A stretch of DNA of 64,000 nt from Phoenix dactylifera (taxonomy: Eukaryota > Streptophyta > Magnoliopsida > Arecales > Arecaceae). Position 1 is the first letter of the stretch; the number at the start of each line of letters is the position of its first letter. Position numbers and translations under genes: made by a program. Shown here piece by piece: positions 12,901 to 24,666 of the stretch. The notes under the pieces are model-generated. The model was not told the origin of the DNA. It did no database searches and saw only the letters and a list, made by a program, of their open reading frames with translations. The stretch lies in the NCBI RefSeq assembly GCF_009389715.1, contig NC_052397.1, forward strand, positions 14,518,129 to 14,582,128. The letters run 5' to 3'.

Positions 12901-15900
12901 TTGCATTAATGTTTTTTCCATTGTACATTTGGACAGAAGCAAACCTGTTCTGATTTTTTTTTTTTTTTTTTTTGAAGGATTGAGAGGTGAAGATCTTTGA
13001 AATAGAATGGACTTTGGTGAACAATGTGAAGAAGGGCATTTAAGTATTTAATGATTGCCACATGCCTGCAAAACACAAGGAAAATTTGGTATGGCATTGG
13101 TGATACCAGCAAAGTGTCAATGGATCAAAATGTTTTATGGCGCTGAGATTCAAGCACATAAGATGATCATGACAAAAGTAAGAATGCTGAAGTGAATGTG
13201 TGGCAGGGAAAGGAGGGTTAGACATGAGTGTGTTAGGCAATGTGTAAGGCTTACATTTATTGAGGATGAAATGTTTGTGAACTGATCTGCATGGCTGCTT
13301 CTGTGAAAGAATAATTGGATGATGATCCTTAGGAGAGCAAATAGATAGACCTGAGATATCAAGAATGGAACTTATGGGAGGTGAATATTTGGAAAGATGG
13401 CAACATAGGATGGGGCCTATAACAAGAATTATAGTAACAAGGGTCCATAAAGTAGCTGACCTTTTATAGTGTGGGCCAATCAAATTATCCCTCGCTTTCA
13501 TTAGCTTTTATTAGTTAAGTGTGTGATTACACAAGGAAATGATGTTTTCAAGCAAGTACTGCTTTTGTAAAATAGTATAAGTTATTTAATATAAGTTGGA
13601 GCCAAATTGCTATCAAATTATGGAGTTTTCAAATATAAAACAAGCTAACTTACATGTCGTATACAGGTTTGCCATTGTTAATGTGGAATTTAGATATGCA
13701 AAAATAATTAGAATGATTAACTATTTCTATAGAAATGGCTATAAATGAATGAGACATTGCATGATGCCTGTCTAAGTCATTTCATTATCAGTACTATTAC
13801 ATTCTTAATGCACATTTTCAATCAAAAGGTTGTCTGCTATTGCTTTGCTTGTTTGGTTCAAGGGTTATTTTCATTTATAAGCAGGCATTACCATAGTTCG
13901 GTGTAGATTAAAAAATGTGCTTATTGTCCACTTGATACATTTTAATATATAGCTTGTGATTTGTTGCACCTTATCGGCCTTGTCTTGGTTTCACGATTGC
14001 AACTAGGCTAAATTTAATGTGCCAATTGTACCGTCATTAGGGCTGGAAATGGGCTGGGCTAGGCTGAGCCACTCACCTATCCAAACCTGGCCCCAATTTT
14101 TTTTTTTGGGTTTCGGGCTAGGCATAGGCCGAAAACTTCTGGAAAATTCTGGCCTAAGCCCAACTCGAGCCTAAGCCGAAACCAAACCCGATTGGGCCAA
14201 CTCGAATTATCGTTTGGGCTAAAAATTGGGCTGGCCCAAACCTGATTGAAGCTTAATCTTTCAATTTTTCGTACTGTAGCTTCACATTTTTTTGATGAAA
14301 TACCATAGCTTCATGTTAGCAATCATCTTATGATCAAAAACATGTTTACCAGAAAAGCAAATTGATAACACAATTGAAAGCAGCATTCTTATTTTTAAGT
14401 AGTTCATAAACAAGTACGTAAGTTCGGGCTTCCTTTCGGCCCAGAGTTCAGGCTAGGTCCGGGTTAATTCAAGCTTCATTTCGGGCCTCGTCTGGGCTCG
14501 GGTTGGGACCGGGCCAAGCCTAAAAAGCATATAGGCTCTATATAAGTTCAAGCCCGTCCAAAATCTTTTGAGCCTAGTCTGTAGCCCGACCCAAAGTCGG
14601 GCTGGCCTGATGAGCCTCAGGCCAACTCGGGCCCAATTCCATCCCTAACTGTCATATATCGTTGTTATCCTTCATTTAGTGCCATTGTTTCTTATGAGTT
14701 GACAAGGAAATTCTTGAGCCAAATTGGGCATAGGGAACTGTGAAGTCCTCTAGGACTGGTAAGATAATGCTGGAAACGAACGGCCTCTTGTTGATTCTGA
14801 GTAGCAATTCTTCATGACCTTCCCGCTTCACCCAACCAAAAACACCACCACGACAAAGGAAAGTCTTCATCAAATGTTGAAGCCCTCCTATCACTAACAA
14901 TATCTGATTTCTTTCTACTGGGAATAGGCCTCCTTTACTAGCATCATACATCCAGTGTCAGACTTGATATCTGAAATTTTTGACAGGTTCAATCCATGAT
15001 GACAGGTTATATTTATTGACAGTACTTGCTACAAACTTCATGCTATATATCTTCTGGGTCTTTTAGTAAATTAGCACTCTGGCAGGGTGACACCTGCAGT
15101 TTGTTCGTTGCAATTGCAAGAGCTTCAAGGCTTCGGCGTGCCCATGCCTCCTGTCTAGACCAAGGCATTCATTCTAGAAATGGTGTATATGAACATGCTA
15201 GCATGCATATGTGCAAACCTGACACATGCACAGAACATGCATCTTTGTATCCGTCTTCAGTGCAATTTTGAAGAATTTCTTGAACATCTATTGATTACAT
15301 ATTGTCTAACCTTAAATCAGAACTGAACTTGCTCATGAGCAACTTTGTCAGATTGATTTTTTTCCTGACAACTACTGTATCAGTTGTATGTCAACATTTG
15401 GACTGCCGTTTGTCTCTTAGGATTTTGGGGAAATTAAGTTTGTTAAATTGGCTTCATTTGACTGTTGTCTTTCTTTCACCCTAGGCCTGTTGTACTCCAT
15501 AGAGACATATTTTGGTTCTTTATGTGCTAGTGTTCCTTAATTTTTTTTATTAAGTTCAGAGAATCCAAAAACTGAATGATGTCTGCCACCTACATCTCCA
15601 TCTCTCCAGCTTATGCATGTTTGTCATGTCTGCATGTAAATTGTCATGCATGACTATGTGCACATCTTTATGCATGATTCAATTATATTATCTTTTTGTT
15701 TACTAGATACTAAGTGCTGTTATATGTGGCCATGTTGCTATACTGAGGCATATATGTCTGCTACATTTTACATCTAACCCTTTTTTTTGTCAGGAAACTT
15801 TTTTAGAATACGCAGTGCCTTTGCATTTGGAGCCAAAAAGTTGGCCAGGTTACTTGACTGTCCAAAAGAAGACCTGATTGCTGAAGTGAATCAGTTTTTC

Positions 15901-18900
15901 ATGAACACATGGGAAAGACATGGGAGTGGCCATCGTCCTGATGCTCCTTGTCCAAATTTGCGGCACGTGCGAACCTTAAAAACTGTTCCAGTTGAAGAAT
16001 CAAATAGTTCCAGAAACAATGGGAGCATCAAGAATAGTAGAAATTCTGTGTTGCAAGATGGTCATGAGCATGTGGTTGAAAGTGGTCATGATCATGAAGA
16101 CCCCTCATCTGAGGTTGTTTACTCTATTAGCCAGCGCTCTCAGAATGTATACAGGATGAACAATCCCTCTACACCTTTTCACAATCAGAGCCAGAAAAAT
16201 AATGGTGTGCAAATGAACTCCAGGGTCTATGGTCAGTTTGAAAGAAATATCAGCTCAAGTGGATCTGTTCAGAGTGACAAAAATCAGAAAATATTAAGGC
16301 CTCAACGTTCTGTCAACGATCAAGGACAAGGCAGGTTTCACTTTGCAAGGACAAGGTCCAGTCCTGAACTGACAGAGGCATCTGTTGAGGTTTTGTCTCA
16401 AGGAAGGCCTAATGGAGTAGTCGAAACTACAAAAACCCAGAATACTCCGGCAAGGTTGGATTTTGGCAGAAGAATAAGGAACTTGGTTTCTGAGGCTACA
16501 GGCAGTCATAGTATGAGTTCTTTTGATGATCCCACATCAATAAGGCACATCACATCCCATCAAAGCTTTGAAGCTGGTTCAGATGCAAATAGTGTTTCAA
16601 ATAGTTATCATGATGATTTGAACTTCTCATCTATAGGGGAAGAGCTTGCCTCCGCATCTGAGGCATTGGAGATGCAGCAGGAAGAGCAGGATTTGGTAAA
16701 TATGATTGCATCATCCAAGTTACATAACTTGAATGGACAGGTTCAGCTGCCAATGCATTTGGCTTCTCCTCATCTACCTCTAACCATATCTCCATTATTA
16801 GCTTCAATGGGATATGTCCAGAGAAACTTGGCAGGCATGGTACCCACTAATCTGTCTTTGATTGGACCCTCATGGGGTTCCAATATGCAGTTTCCTCAAG
16901 GTCCTTTTTCATCACCTCTGTCCCAATATTACCATCCTGCTGGCCTTAGTTCAAACCATGATGACATGGTTGAGTCTGTAAGTGAGAGTTCTGGCATGAC
17001 AGGATTGAACACAGAGGATGGTGACCAAGATTTCTGGAAAGATGATGCTGGATCCACCAGAGGGTTTAACCCTGAAAATAGAACTTCCCAGATGCTTCAT
17101 TTCAATGGCAAGCAACAGTCGACTCCAAGTGGGTCTAACTTTAGTTCTTCATCACGAGGCAGTATTAGTGGTGCTGGATCGCAAGGTCAGCATAAGTTTG
17201 CAAGAGAGGATAGAGAACCAGTTAGAGAAGATCATATTGATGCATTCCAAAATCAAGCAAGTAGAGTGAATGATATTGACTCCAATGCTAGGAATGCAAA
17301 TGTGAGGTTTTCACCTGTGTCACAGGCTAATTCTTCAAGAAACAAGCCTGGCTATGAAAGTTCTAGGGATGGATCTACTTCTAGGGTATCCAGATCAGCA
17401 AGGGACAAATGGGGAAGAAAACCATTCTCTTCTGCAGGTCTAACATCCCTCCATGGGAAGGCAAGGAGTGGGTGGCAAGTTGAGGGTTCATCCGATCATG
17501 ATTCTGTGGAGGTGGAGGATGACAGCAGAGATTCGATTCCTCTATCAACCATGGGTAGTGACATATCTGAGAGAACTGCAGGATCTGCTTCTTTGACTTC
17601 CTCACATGTTAGCAACCATCAATTGCATGGTTATGAACCAGCACATATAAGTGGATCAGATTCAATGAGTCCGATTGCACCGGTGCTTGTTGGTACTTCA
17701 CGGCAGAGAACAGTGGATAATTCTGGATTGGTCCCAATGACATTTTTTCCTACAGGTCCACTAGTTCCATTCTTAATGCTTCCAGTTTATAATTTCACAT
17801 CTGATACTGGAAATTCTGATGGACTGGCAAGGCAATTTGATCATGATGAAAGAGCTGATAATTGTCAAATTAGCCCATCTGATCAGAATTTTGGTTCACT
17901 AAGGAACCTGGATCAAGCTGAAGCCCCCTTGAGTTTGACTGCTTCAGGAGGTGCTGCTTTTGAGCCCTTAGGGGAGAAGTCTGACATTTTGAACAGTGAT
18001 TTTGCCAGCCATTTGCAAAACCTTCTCTATGGACGGTTCTGCCAAGACACCCATCTTCATGGACCTTTAATTTACCCTTCTCCTGCTGCGGCGCCACCGG
18101 TAAATTTACAAGGTCATTTTCCATTGGATGGTCCTGGCAGACCACTTTCTGCCAATGTAAATTTTACACAGGTCATGACCTACGGGCCTCGACTGGTTCC
18201 TGTGATGCCTATCCAACCAGTTCCTGATAGGACTTCCGGTGTTTTCCAGCGTTACGGGGATGAAGCACCAAGATATCGTGGTGGTACTGGGACCTACTTG
18301 CCAAATCCGGTAAGGCGTATTAACATCTCCATGACCTTCTTCCTATGAGAATTCTTGATAGTATTCCAGTTTACCTTTTTTCTTTTAATTGTTAAGTTAG
18401 TCAACATTGTGCCTGCATCTTCTGTGTCCAAGGTCTTGGACTCCGGAAAGGTATTTGGTCACTGGGTACTCAAGTACTGTGAGTTGATGCTTGATGATTT
18501 GACTACTAACTGTTAAATTGTCAAGTTAGGGCACTGTTTAGATTGCATGTCAGATTTTCCTTTGGTTTGTTCTTGCCATTGGTTATTCCTAATAATTGTA
18601 TATCTGAATCATGTGGCTACAGTACCATTCTCTTTGCTTACTAGCATTGGTTGATGTTAATATTTGGCAAGCCAACTGGATTGACCATATAGCCTTAATA
18701 TTTTCATTCATAATGGTCCCTAAAATACTGTTTTCATGCAACGCCATGTTTGTCAAACCTTTCCTGTATGGAAGCAAAGAACTAATCCATGTTATCCCTT
18801 TAAACACAAAAACTAAGTTGCTTGTCTTGCTCTTTTTATAGTGGCTATTCGAAAGATACTCCGTATATGTTGGGAAGAACATTAATTTGGGATTCCAATC

Positions 18901-19388
18901 AAGCTCGTGTGTTTTGTTTCCCTAGTTTCAGCATTGAATACATCTGAGTTATGCTGTTGGGAATGTTGCAACTTTCTAGGAAAATGTGGCAGCGACAAAC
19001 TCCTATTGCTGAAATCTTCTTCCTGATGTGTCACATCTCCAAAACTTCGCTCATGCCTAGTGTTTCTAGGATTTCTTAAATCTCACTATATCATTGGCAA
19101 TTTTTTATATGAAGCCTATATCTCTATGTAAATTGTTTTTATATTAATTTGCATCTCATTTGGTCATATGCTAAACTGTTTTATAACTTAATTTTTGATG
19201 CATTGCGTCCAGGTAAGTAAATGACCATCTGATGCTTTTCCAGTATTATTTCTAACATTTTTTAGTGGAAATTCTTGCTCTCACCTGAATCTGCTTCCCC
19301 ACTTACCCCCACTTTACGCTATCATGGAAGCAGGCATATTGAAATTCTAAACTTCGGCCTGGGAGCCTGTTGCATTTAGGAAGCAGAG

Positions 19389-19437
<49 letters not shown>

Positions 19438-20820
19438 AATATTGGTAATAGGTTTTTTTCAACGAACACCACAAATACAATTGCGGAATGGATAATATAG
19501 TGAAGCCATTACAGAAACAACTGGGAAGGTCTATGTTACTACTTTCTTGTCAGTTTTTTTTTCATGTGCCAATTAGAAGATGCAGTTATGTTGGAACATG
19601 GAACTATTGCAGATGAGAGACTGGAGCTGGTTTGCTAAATTTTTTACCATATATAATGTGCTTTTCATTTGGTCAACAATAGAAATATGATAGCGGTTGT
19701 AAGCAACAAGGCTTTAACTCTAATTAGTAAAATTAGAAGATTTATTGCTGGAAGATGTCTGTCCTATGCAAGCTAGGTTCTCTGATGGGACCAGGAATTT
19801 CAGAGGATGTATAATTGTGAGAGGCTTCTGCAAACTGGGAAACATGCAGGGAACACTATTAAAATGCATAAGATAAATTAAAAGAAATAAGTTGCTGGAG
19901 GGTGGCTGAGAGTACTAGGAACAGCCGAGAAAGCATTGATGAACAATTTTCATTGGTTGCTGTGTTCTACCCTGTGTTTCCTTGTGTTCCATACATGTTT
20001 CGTGATATTGTTTAGATATTTTTTGTTTGAGACATTTTTACCACTATTTGTATCATCCATTTGAATATTGATGTCTGCAATGCTTTTTGACCGTGCAAAC
20101 TTCATTTAGAAGTTAGAAGAATGTTTTAAGATTTGAGTAATGTTGAGCATAGCCTAAGACATGGAACTGATTCTCTTTGCCCTTCTCTTTGCACAGAAGG
20201 TGTCTTTCAGAGATCGACAATCAATGTCTTTCAGAGATCGACAATCAAGTAGTAGAAACCACAGAGGAAATTATGGTTATGACCGGAGTGACCACGGTGA
20301 CAGAGAAGGAAGCTGGATCAACTCAAAAACACGAGCTGCTGGCCGAAGCCATATGCGCAGCCAAGCTGAGAGGCCACCTTCATGGCCTGACCAACTGGCT
20401 GCATCTGAACATCATGCTGACAGACAATGGGAATCACAAAGGCATGAGCCAGCTGCTTCCTATTTAGTCCCGAACAATTCCTTCGTGTCAACAAAATCGT
20501 CACATGGCTCAACAAATATGGCATATGCCTTCCATCGGCCACCTGTTGCAGGTTCAGATGGTGTCAGTCCAGCCAACCCTACAATTCCTCCTGTTTTCAT
20601 GGTGTATTCACCTGATCACGGTGTTGGTTATGATTCATCAACTGAACCACTTGAGTTTGGATCCTTGGGGTCAATGCATCTATCTGGTACCAATGAAGCA
20701 CCCCGTCCAAATGATGGAAATCCAGCAAGTGGATTATATGAGCAAAGACATGGCACATACTTTGGGGGTTCTCCACGATCTTCACCAGAGCAGCCATCTT
20801 CACCTCAGCTACACAGGTAG
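3974..20820 (+). CDS. Nucleotidyltransferase with PAP/OAS1 substrate-binding domain, 5' partial
   Basis: Visible coding exons are 3974-4162, 6976-7068, 7170-7352, 7436-7538, 7627-7809, 15794-18309 and 20197-20820. All join in phase at GT-AG borders and give 1296 residues plus a TAG stop. The first visible exon opens with a polymerase-beta-type active site: GS, then DGDID about ten residues later. The third acidic residue is probably in IVVDISF (second visible exon). Exons 3-4 give the PAP/OAS1 substrate-binding helices (IKAWCYYES, STYALETLVLYIFHVFN). The 2.5-kb exon encodes a Ser/Asn/Gly-rich, probably disordered tail, and the last exon is Arg/Ser/Pro-rich. The family resembles non-canonical poly(A) polymerases and terminal nucleotidyltransferases; its substrate in plants is not known to me. 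Exon 1, which in relatives carries a helix ending just before the VFxFGS motif, was not found in 1-3973 and must lie upstream. The last exon begins with a perfect 24-bp in-frame tandem duplication. Confidence 0.93.
4163..6975 (+). other. Intron 2 of the nucleotidyltransferase gene
   Basis: A 2.8-kb AT-rich intron with ordinary GT and AG ends. I see no repeat, RNA gene or conserved reading frame in it. Confidence 0.7.
8780..9742 (-). mobile_element. hAT transposase fragment (BED zinc finger plus DUF659)
   Basis: Read on the minus strand, 9742-9610 gives a degraded BED zinc finger: RDIGWDHGQM, then KCNWYNKEFK, then GLKQHL. The stretch 9416-9084 is an open frame (RFGPSYYESDFGY ... SKQQRTDTMLKKD) typical of the linker before DUF659. 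The stretch 9030-8790 gives the DUF659 core (KWPTYGLTVMCNGWTG, then SIINFLTYCDTKTFFHKSVD). Frames change and stops interrupt, and the catalytic C-terminal half with the hAT dimerisation region is absent. It is therefore a dead 5' fragment of an autonomous hAT-type element, inserted antisense in intron 5 of the host gene. Confidence 0.85.
9878..11015. mobile_element. hAT-like non-autonomous element, GGGTCG-word body
   Basis: The left end (GGGGGTGTAAATCGGTTGGGT) and the reverse complement of the right end (AAGGCTACAAATGGGTTGGG) form imperfect terminal inverted repeats. The flanking 8-mers are CAAATACA and CTAATATA, two mismatches apart. Both termini are filled with degenerate GGGTCG/CGACCC words (9890-9960 and 10800-11000). 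The middle 0.8 kb is unrelated sequence without a recognisable protein. Confidence 0.55.
11306..11706 (+). repeat. 200-bp tandem duplication, AT-rich
   Basis: Two diverged copies with a period of 200 bases. 'caccaaattttgctg', then 'agagtagcttacatg', then 'tttttaatccaaaaatatatttttaattttt' (quoted in part) recur at 11389 and 11589. The host sequence is very AT-rich. The unit may be a fragment of an older transposon, but I could not find its ends. Confidence 0.7.
12050..12270. repeat. Degenerate CCGGTTC-word repeat
   Basis: About 220 bases are built from variants of GGTTCGG/CCGAACC and CCGGTTC, which makes the segment strongly self-complementary. It is much more GC-rich than its AT-rich surroundings. 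It resembles the hAT-like elements elsewhere in the window, but I could not find terminal repeats or a target duplication here. The open frames across it are by-products of the repetition. Confidence 0.6.
14038..14647. mobile_element. hAT-like non-autonomous element, GGGCT-word body
   Basis: The left end TAGGGCTGGAAATGGGC pairs with the right end, whose reverse complement is TAGGGATGGAATTGGGC. The flanking 8-mers ACCGTCAT (14030-14037) and ACTGTCAT (14648-14655) differ at one base, which fits the 8-bp target duplication of the hAT superfamily. The body is rich in GGGCT, GGCCC and AAGCCC words at both ends, around a short unrelated centre. No coding capacity. Confidence 0.72.
18310..20196 (+). 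other. Intron 6 of the nucleotidyltransferase gene
   Basis: A 1.9-kb intron between the long exon and the last exon. It contains a perfect (AT)22 microsatellite at 19391-19434. Nothing else was recognised. Confidence 0.7.
19391..19434. repeat. (AT)22 microsatellite
   Basis: Uninterrupted AT dinucleotides inside an intron. Confidence 0.98.
20201..20248 (+). repeat. Perfect 24-bp tandem duplication in coding sequence
   Basis: Two identical 24-base copies (20201-20224 and 20225-20248) lie just inside the last exon of the nucleotidyltransferase gene. They duplicate the peptide SFRDRQS in frame. The perfect identity suggests a recent event. Confidence 0.95.
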
Positions 20821-23048
20821 TTCTAATGTCATTTTCCATTTTTCCCATTTTCTTTTTTGTTGTATATATTGTTGTTGTTAATTTGAAACAATTGTAACAT
20901 ACCCTTAACAAATGCAAATAAGGACAAATTGTGTAGACATGAGTCTGAGCTTTACAGAAGGCTGCAGCTGAACATGCTCTGCACTAATCAATACGGGCAA
21001 CCGAGTTCTCTTGAATATCGCAACAAATATTTGAAGTTCCTTCAATGATACTAAATGAATGTTTTGAAACATCATGGGTTCAGCAGGATGCTGACAATTA
21101 TATACTGGCCAAGTCTGATGGAGGCAAATATGGTTCTGCTTTCCAGAAAATGTGGGGAATTTCTAAATTGCAGGCAACGAAGGCCTTACTTGAAATTCAG
21201 TCTGATAGAGCTCTAGCGGTCCATTTTCCTGAAACATGTTAGATTGTTTTACATTAATGTTGGGCAATCACAAGTTACTTCAAAACTGCACCAAGTATTT
21301 GAAAGCATTTGTTAGCTGGAATTGAATGAAATGGAAGATCACAGGTTCAGCTGCAGCTTCTAGTATGTTTAGCAGCCTGGCGCAGTTTTTGTTATCGTAT
21401 CATCAAATGCCAGTTCCACTTATATCAATGTACAAAGCCATCAAAAATATGATGATCCAGATGGCCTTCTACCCTCATCATCAGAAGAATCAAATATAAG
21501 GTCGTGGTGATCTGGATTGTAACTTTGCTCAACCTATTTAAGAATCTCACTGCCCTTTCAGAGCTGGAACTAGCAGGCTGTAAACAGGTGATTCCTACCA
21601 TCATTAAGTACGGTCGGTATCATTTCGATATGTTTCGATTCTTTCGAACAAGTGAGATTTGATGCTTTTTAAGGGGGATTAGAAGTCTTCTCTTCCTCAG
21701 TTATATGAAAATTAGTCGCTGCCCTAAGATCGTAGCAGCGGCAAAAATTGATGTGCTACCCTAAAAAAAATACAACTCCTTGCTGCTGAACTTAGGGTCG
21801 TTAAAAGCCTCTATGGAAGCATACCAAAGCGAGTTATCCATCCTCTCTTACAGTAAGACGAATCCCTAGCCCCACTTTCACCTTCATCACATCACTACTT
21901 CTATTAGAATTTTATATTTATTTTTTTTTTAAAGTCGTCTTCCTCATCAGCATTCGTGAAACCATTGGTTCGACATGTCCTTTGATTATATTCTCAAATT
22001 ACAAACTACATTCTTTGATTGTTTTTATTTCCACCAATTATTGGTCAATTTCTTCTCTTAGCATGTAAACAGAAGCGTGTGATCAGTTGGCTCCATCCGC
22101 TAGCAAAAATAATGCATATCTTGGCTTCAAGGGTTAACCTTGCCCATCTTAAGATGCACATGGAAAAATTAATTCAACGGACATGAGATCAATTGCACGC
22201 AGCTTTGGCTTCGTTGACCAGCGAGATCACTTGCAACCTTGCCCACGTTAAAATGGATATGGTGAGCCTTAAGATACAGATTCATCAAATCTTTGACAAG
22301 TCTTCCTATTATCATAGATTCATAGTCCACAGTAGAATTCTACGGATGCATGTTTCATGGATTGATTATAAAGTTTCCTACATCTCGTATCGTCGAGGAT
22401 TTATGCTCTATGCTCTTAGTACTCGAATTGTAGTAATTAATTTTCTGTGGCTTGGATTGTAGTGGATCTGTTCCCCTAACCTAGGGGACTTACAGCTGAG
22501 TAGAGTAGACCAAATGCTTCAATTTCTCTTTGTATCTCTTCTGGAAAACTATTTTTGAGTTTTAAGGTTTGGCTGCAATCCTCACAGCAATGTTTCGTTT
22601 TGATGTCATAGTTATTATACTTGGTCGCAATCTTGGAAGTTTCTCACATTTATCCAGAAGGAGATCAATGACCAAAGAATATATGCTCTAAATTGTGGTT
22701 GGATGAATTTCCCACTGAGCTAGAGGATCTAGCTTGGACTGATGTATTGAGTTGTATCTATTCTAAAGCATCTTAATAGAGATTTCTCTCACCAAATAAG
22801 AAGTTTCCCTGCTTGGGAATCAATCACTAATTCATATAATGTTGACATCGAATTTATAGCTAGTCGAAAACATTCACATACCTAATTCATAAAGCTAGCT
22901 CCATATTGATACGATAAGGCTTCTTGGTACATAGCTTTTTATGTATTCAAAGCAAAGCATTGCATCAAAAATTTAAATCAAACAAAATAGCATTTTCTAA
23001 CATGCTTCCATCATGCAAATTTTTTTATAAATAATATGAAAATATACA

Positions 23049-23090
<42 letters not shown>

Positions 23091-24666
23091 GGAGTAATAA
23101 TAGTTTCAGGTAACTTGGTCTCCATGAAGGGGATTGGACCTCCTAATTATACAATCCCAGTTCAAAACTGCATCTATGTTTATAAAGATGTATATGCATA
23201 TATAATGTCTATATCAGAAAATATAGCAAACGCATCCAACCGATGAAATGCAGAATGATCTAAAATTAGTATAAAATCAAGAACTTCTAAAAGTTGAAAC
23301 AATTAGACACAACAACAAGAGTAGGTGTCATCCATCAAACAAATGGTAAAATTATTTTAGCAATAAAACTGATTTAGTAGTAATAACAAATGCATCAGAC
23401 CAATGTTGGTCATTGCCATTATAAAAACAGCATATTTTGGGAAGCATGTCAATCACAATTTCTCATTATCTGAATCTTTCATCATAACATGAAGCCACTT
23501 GAATTGAGCCCAATTCAATAACAATCAGCTAATACTGGATTATAGAAAAATGCCTGTCCTGTTTATCTTTGAGGATATTGGCAAGTAAACCTCAAGTTAC
23601 CTCTCTTCGAAAATTTGGGAGGGGGCGGGGGTCGCAGGGGTGGGGAGTGCGTGGCATTCTCAAGAAAGGAACCAGAAGCAGAACAATGTCAATCCATCCA
23701 CTAACACTACATAATTGCAAGTCAAAAACCTAGTTGATCTGCAGATTGATAAAGTACAAAGTTACGGAATCGTATAATGTGATCTTATAATTGTCATAAA
23801 ATTTGAAGCATATAAAAGTAACATTAAATCTAGTACTTGTCTCATGTAAAGTAAATTAATATATCAATAGGCCCCCAAGACAGTTTAAGGCAATATATTT
23901 GCTTCTTATCAAAAATAGAAAGAAAAGTAATTAAAATAAATTAAATCCAAATTATAAAGAAAGAACAATATAATTAAGCAGACTCTGTGAAATCAACTAC
24001 ATGAGCAATTTTCAGTGTGTAAATGAGGGATGCACAGGTAGGCTACTGATACAGATCAACCTATTAATAAGAAACACTTTTGACAGCAAGGACAATTAAA
24101 TCCCATATAAACTGGAGGGCATCAATTGTGATCCAAGATCTCTAATGTAAAATTCATGCACTATATAAGGGTGATCCAGGTAAGTCGAAGTGGACTGGCT
24201 TGCAGAATTTCCAATAAACGTACAACTGATATGAGGATCCATAACATTGACCCATCAATCCCCCTTAGGACCATTCAATGATGCTTAGTACAAATGTTTG
24301 TTGCTATAAGTTTGAAGTACATTTTTTATCCATCTGCTTGTGCCAAAAGAATAAATAAATGAAGTAATATTCGAGGATACTTGCATAATGATGTGAAGTA
24401 GAAAACTAAAATATAACATTCACATTCAATAACTTGAATTGCCTGCCCTCCAGGATTCCAATTTCCATACTACTGCTAGCATTAGCACTTCTCCCTCTTT
24501 CACTAAATTGTAACCTCTAAACGAAGATTTTTTCATTTACAGCATCGTACTTTAATAATTAATAGAATATATGTAATATATAGATATAAAAGTTGAAGAA
24601 GAAAATTTAATGCAAATGGAAATTTTCTTAAATTTACAATACTGTAACTTGAGTTACATGGTTAGT
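20821..24666. other. Intergenic region with the 3' UTR of the upstream gene
   Basis: The first several hundred bases should be the 3' UTR of the nucleotidyltransferase gene. The remainder, up to the stop codon of the convergent plastid-protein gene, is AT-rich with a (GA)n microsatellite at 23052-23087. No convincing gene was found; open frames of 60-90 codons here show no recognisable domain. Confidence 0.6.
23052..23087. repeat. (GA)18 microsatellite
   Basis: Uninterrupted GA dinucleotides in intergenic DNA. Confidence 0.97.

Larger units (their letters stand above)
7810..15793 (+). other. Large transposon-filled intron 5 of the nucleotidyltransferase gene
   Basis: This 8.0-kb intron sits between in-phase exons (7809 and 15794). 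It holds, in order, a hAT transposase fragment, a GGGTCG-word element, a 200-bp tandem duplication, a CCGGTTC-word block and a GGGCT-word element. The stretches 12290-14030 and 14660-15780 hold nothing I can name. Confidence 0.8.

Noticed and set aside
13040-13501. A 153-codon minus-strand open frame inside the 8-kb intron
   Set aside because: No recognisable motif or splice partner, and a composition typical of random translation. I could not link it to a transposon family.
21680-21830. Inverted CGCTGC...GCAGCG words suggestive of a MITE end
   Set aside because: Only a six-base inverted match, with no target duplication and no clear second end.
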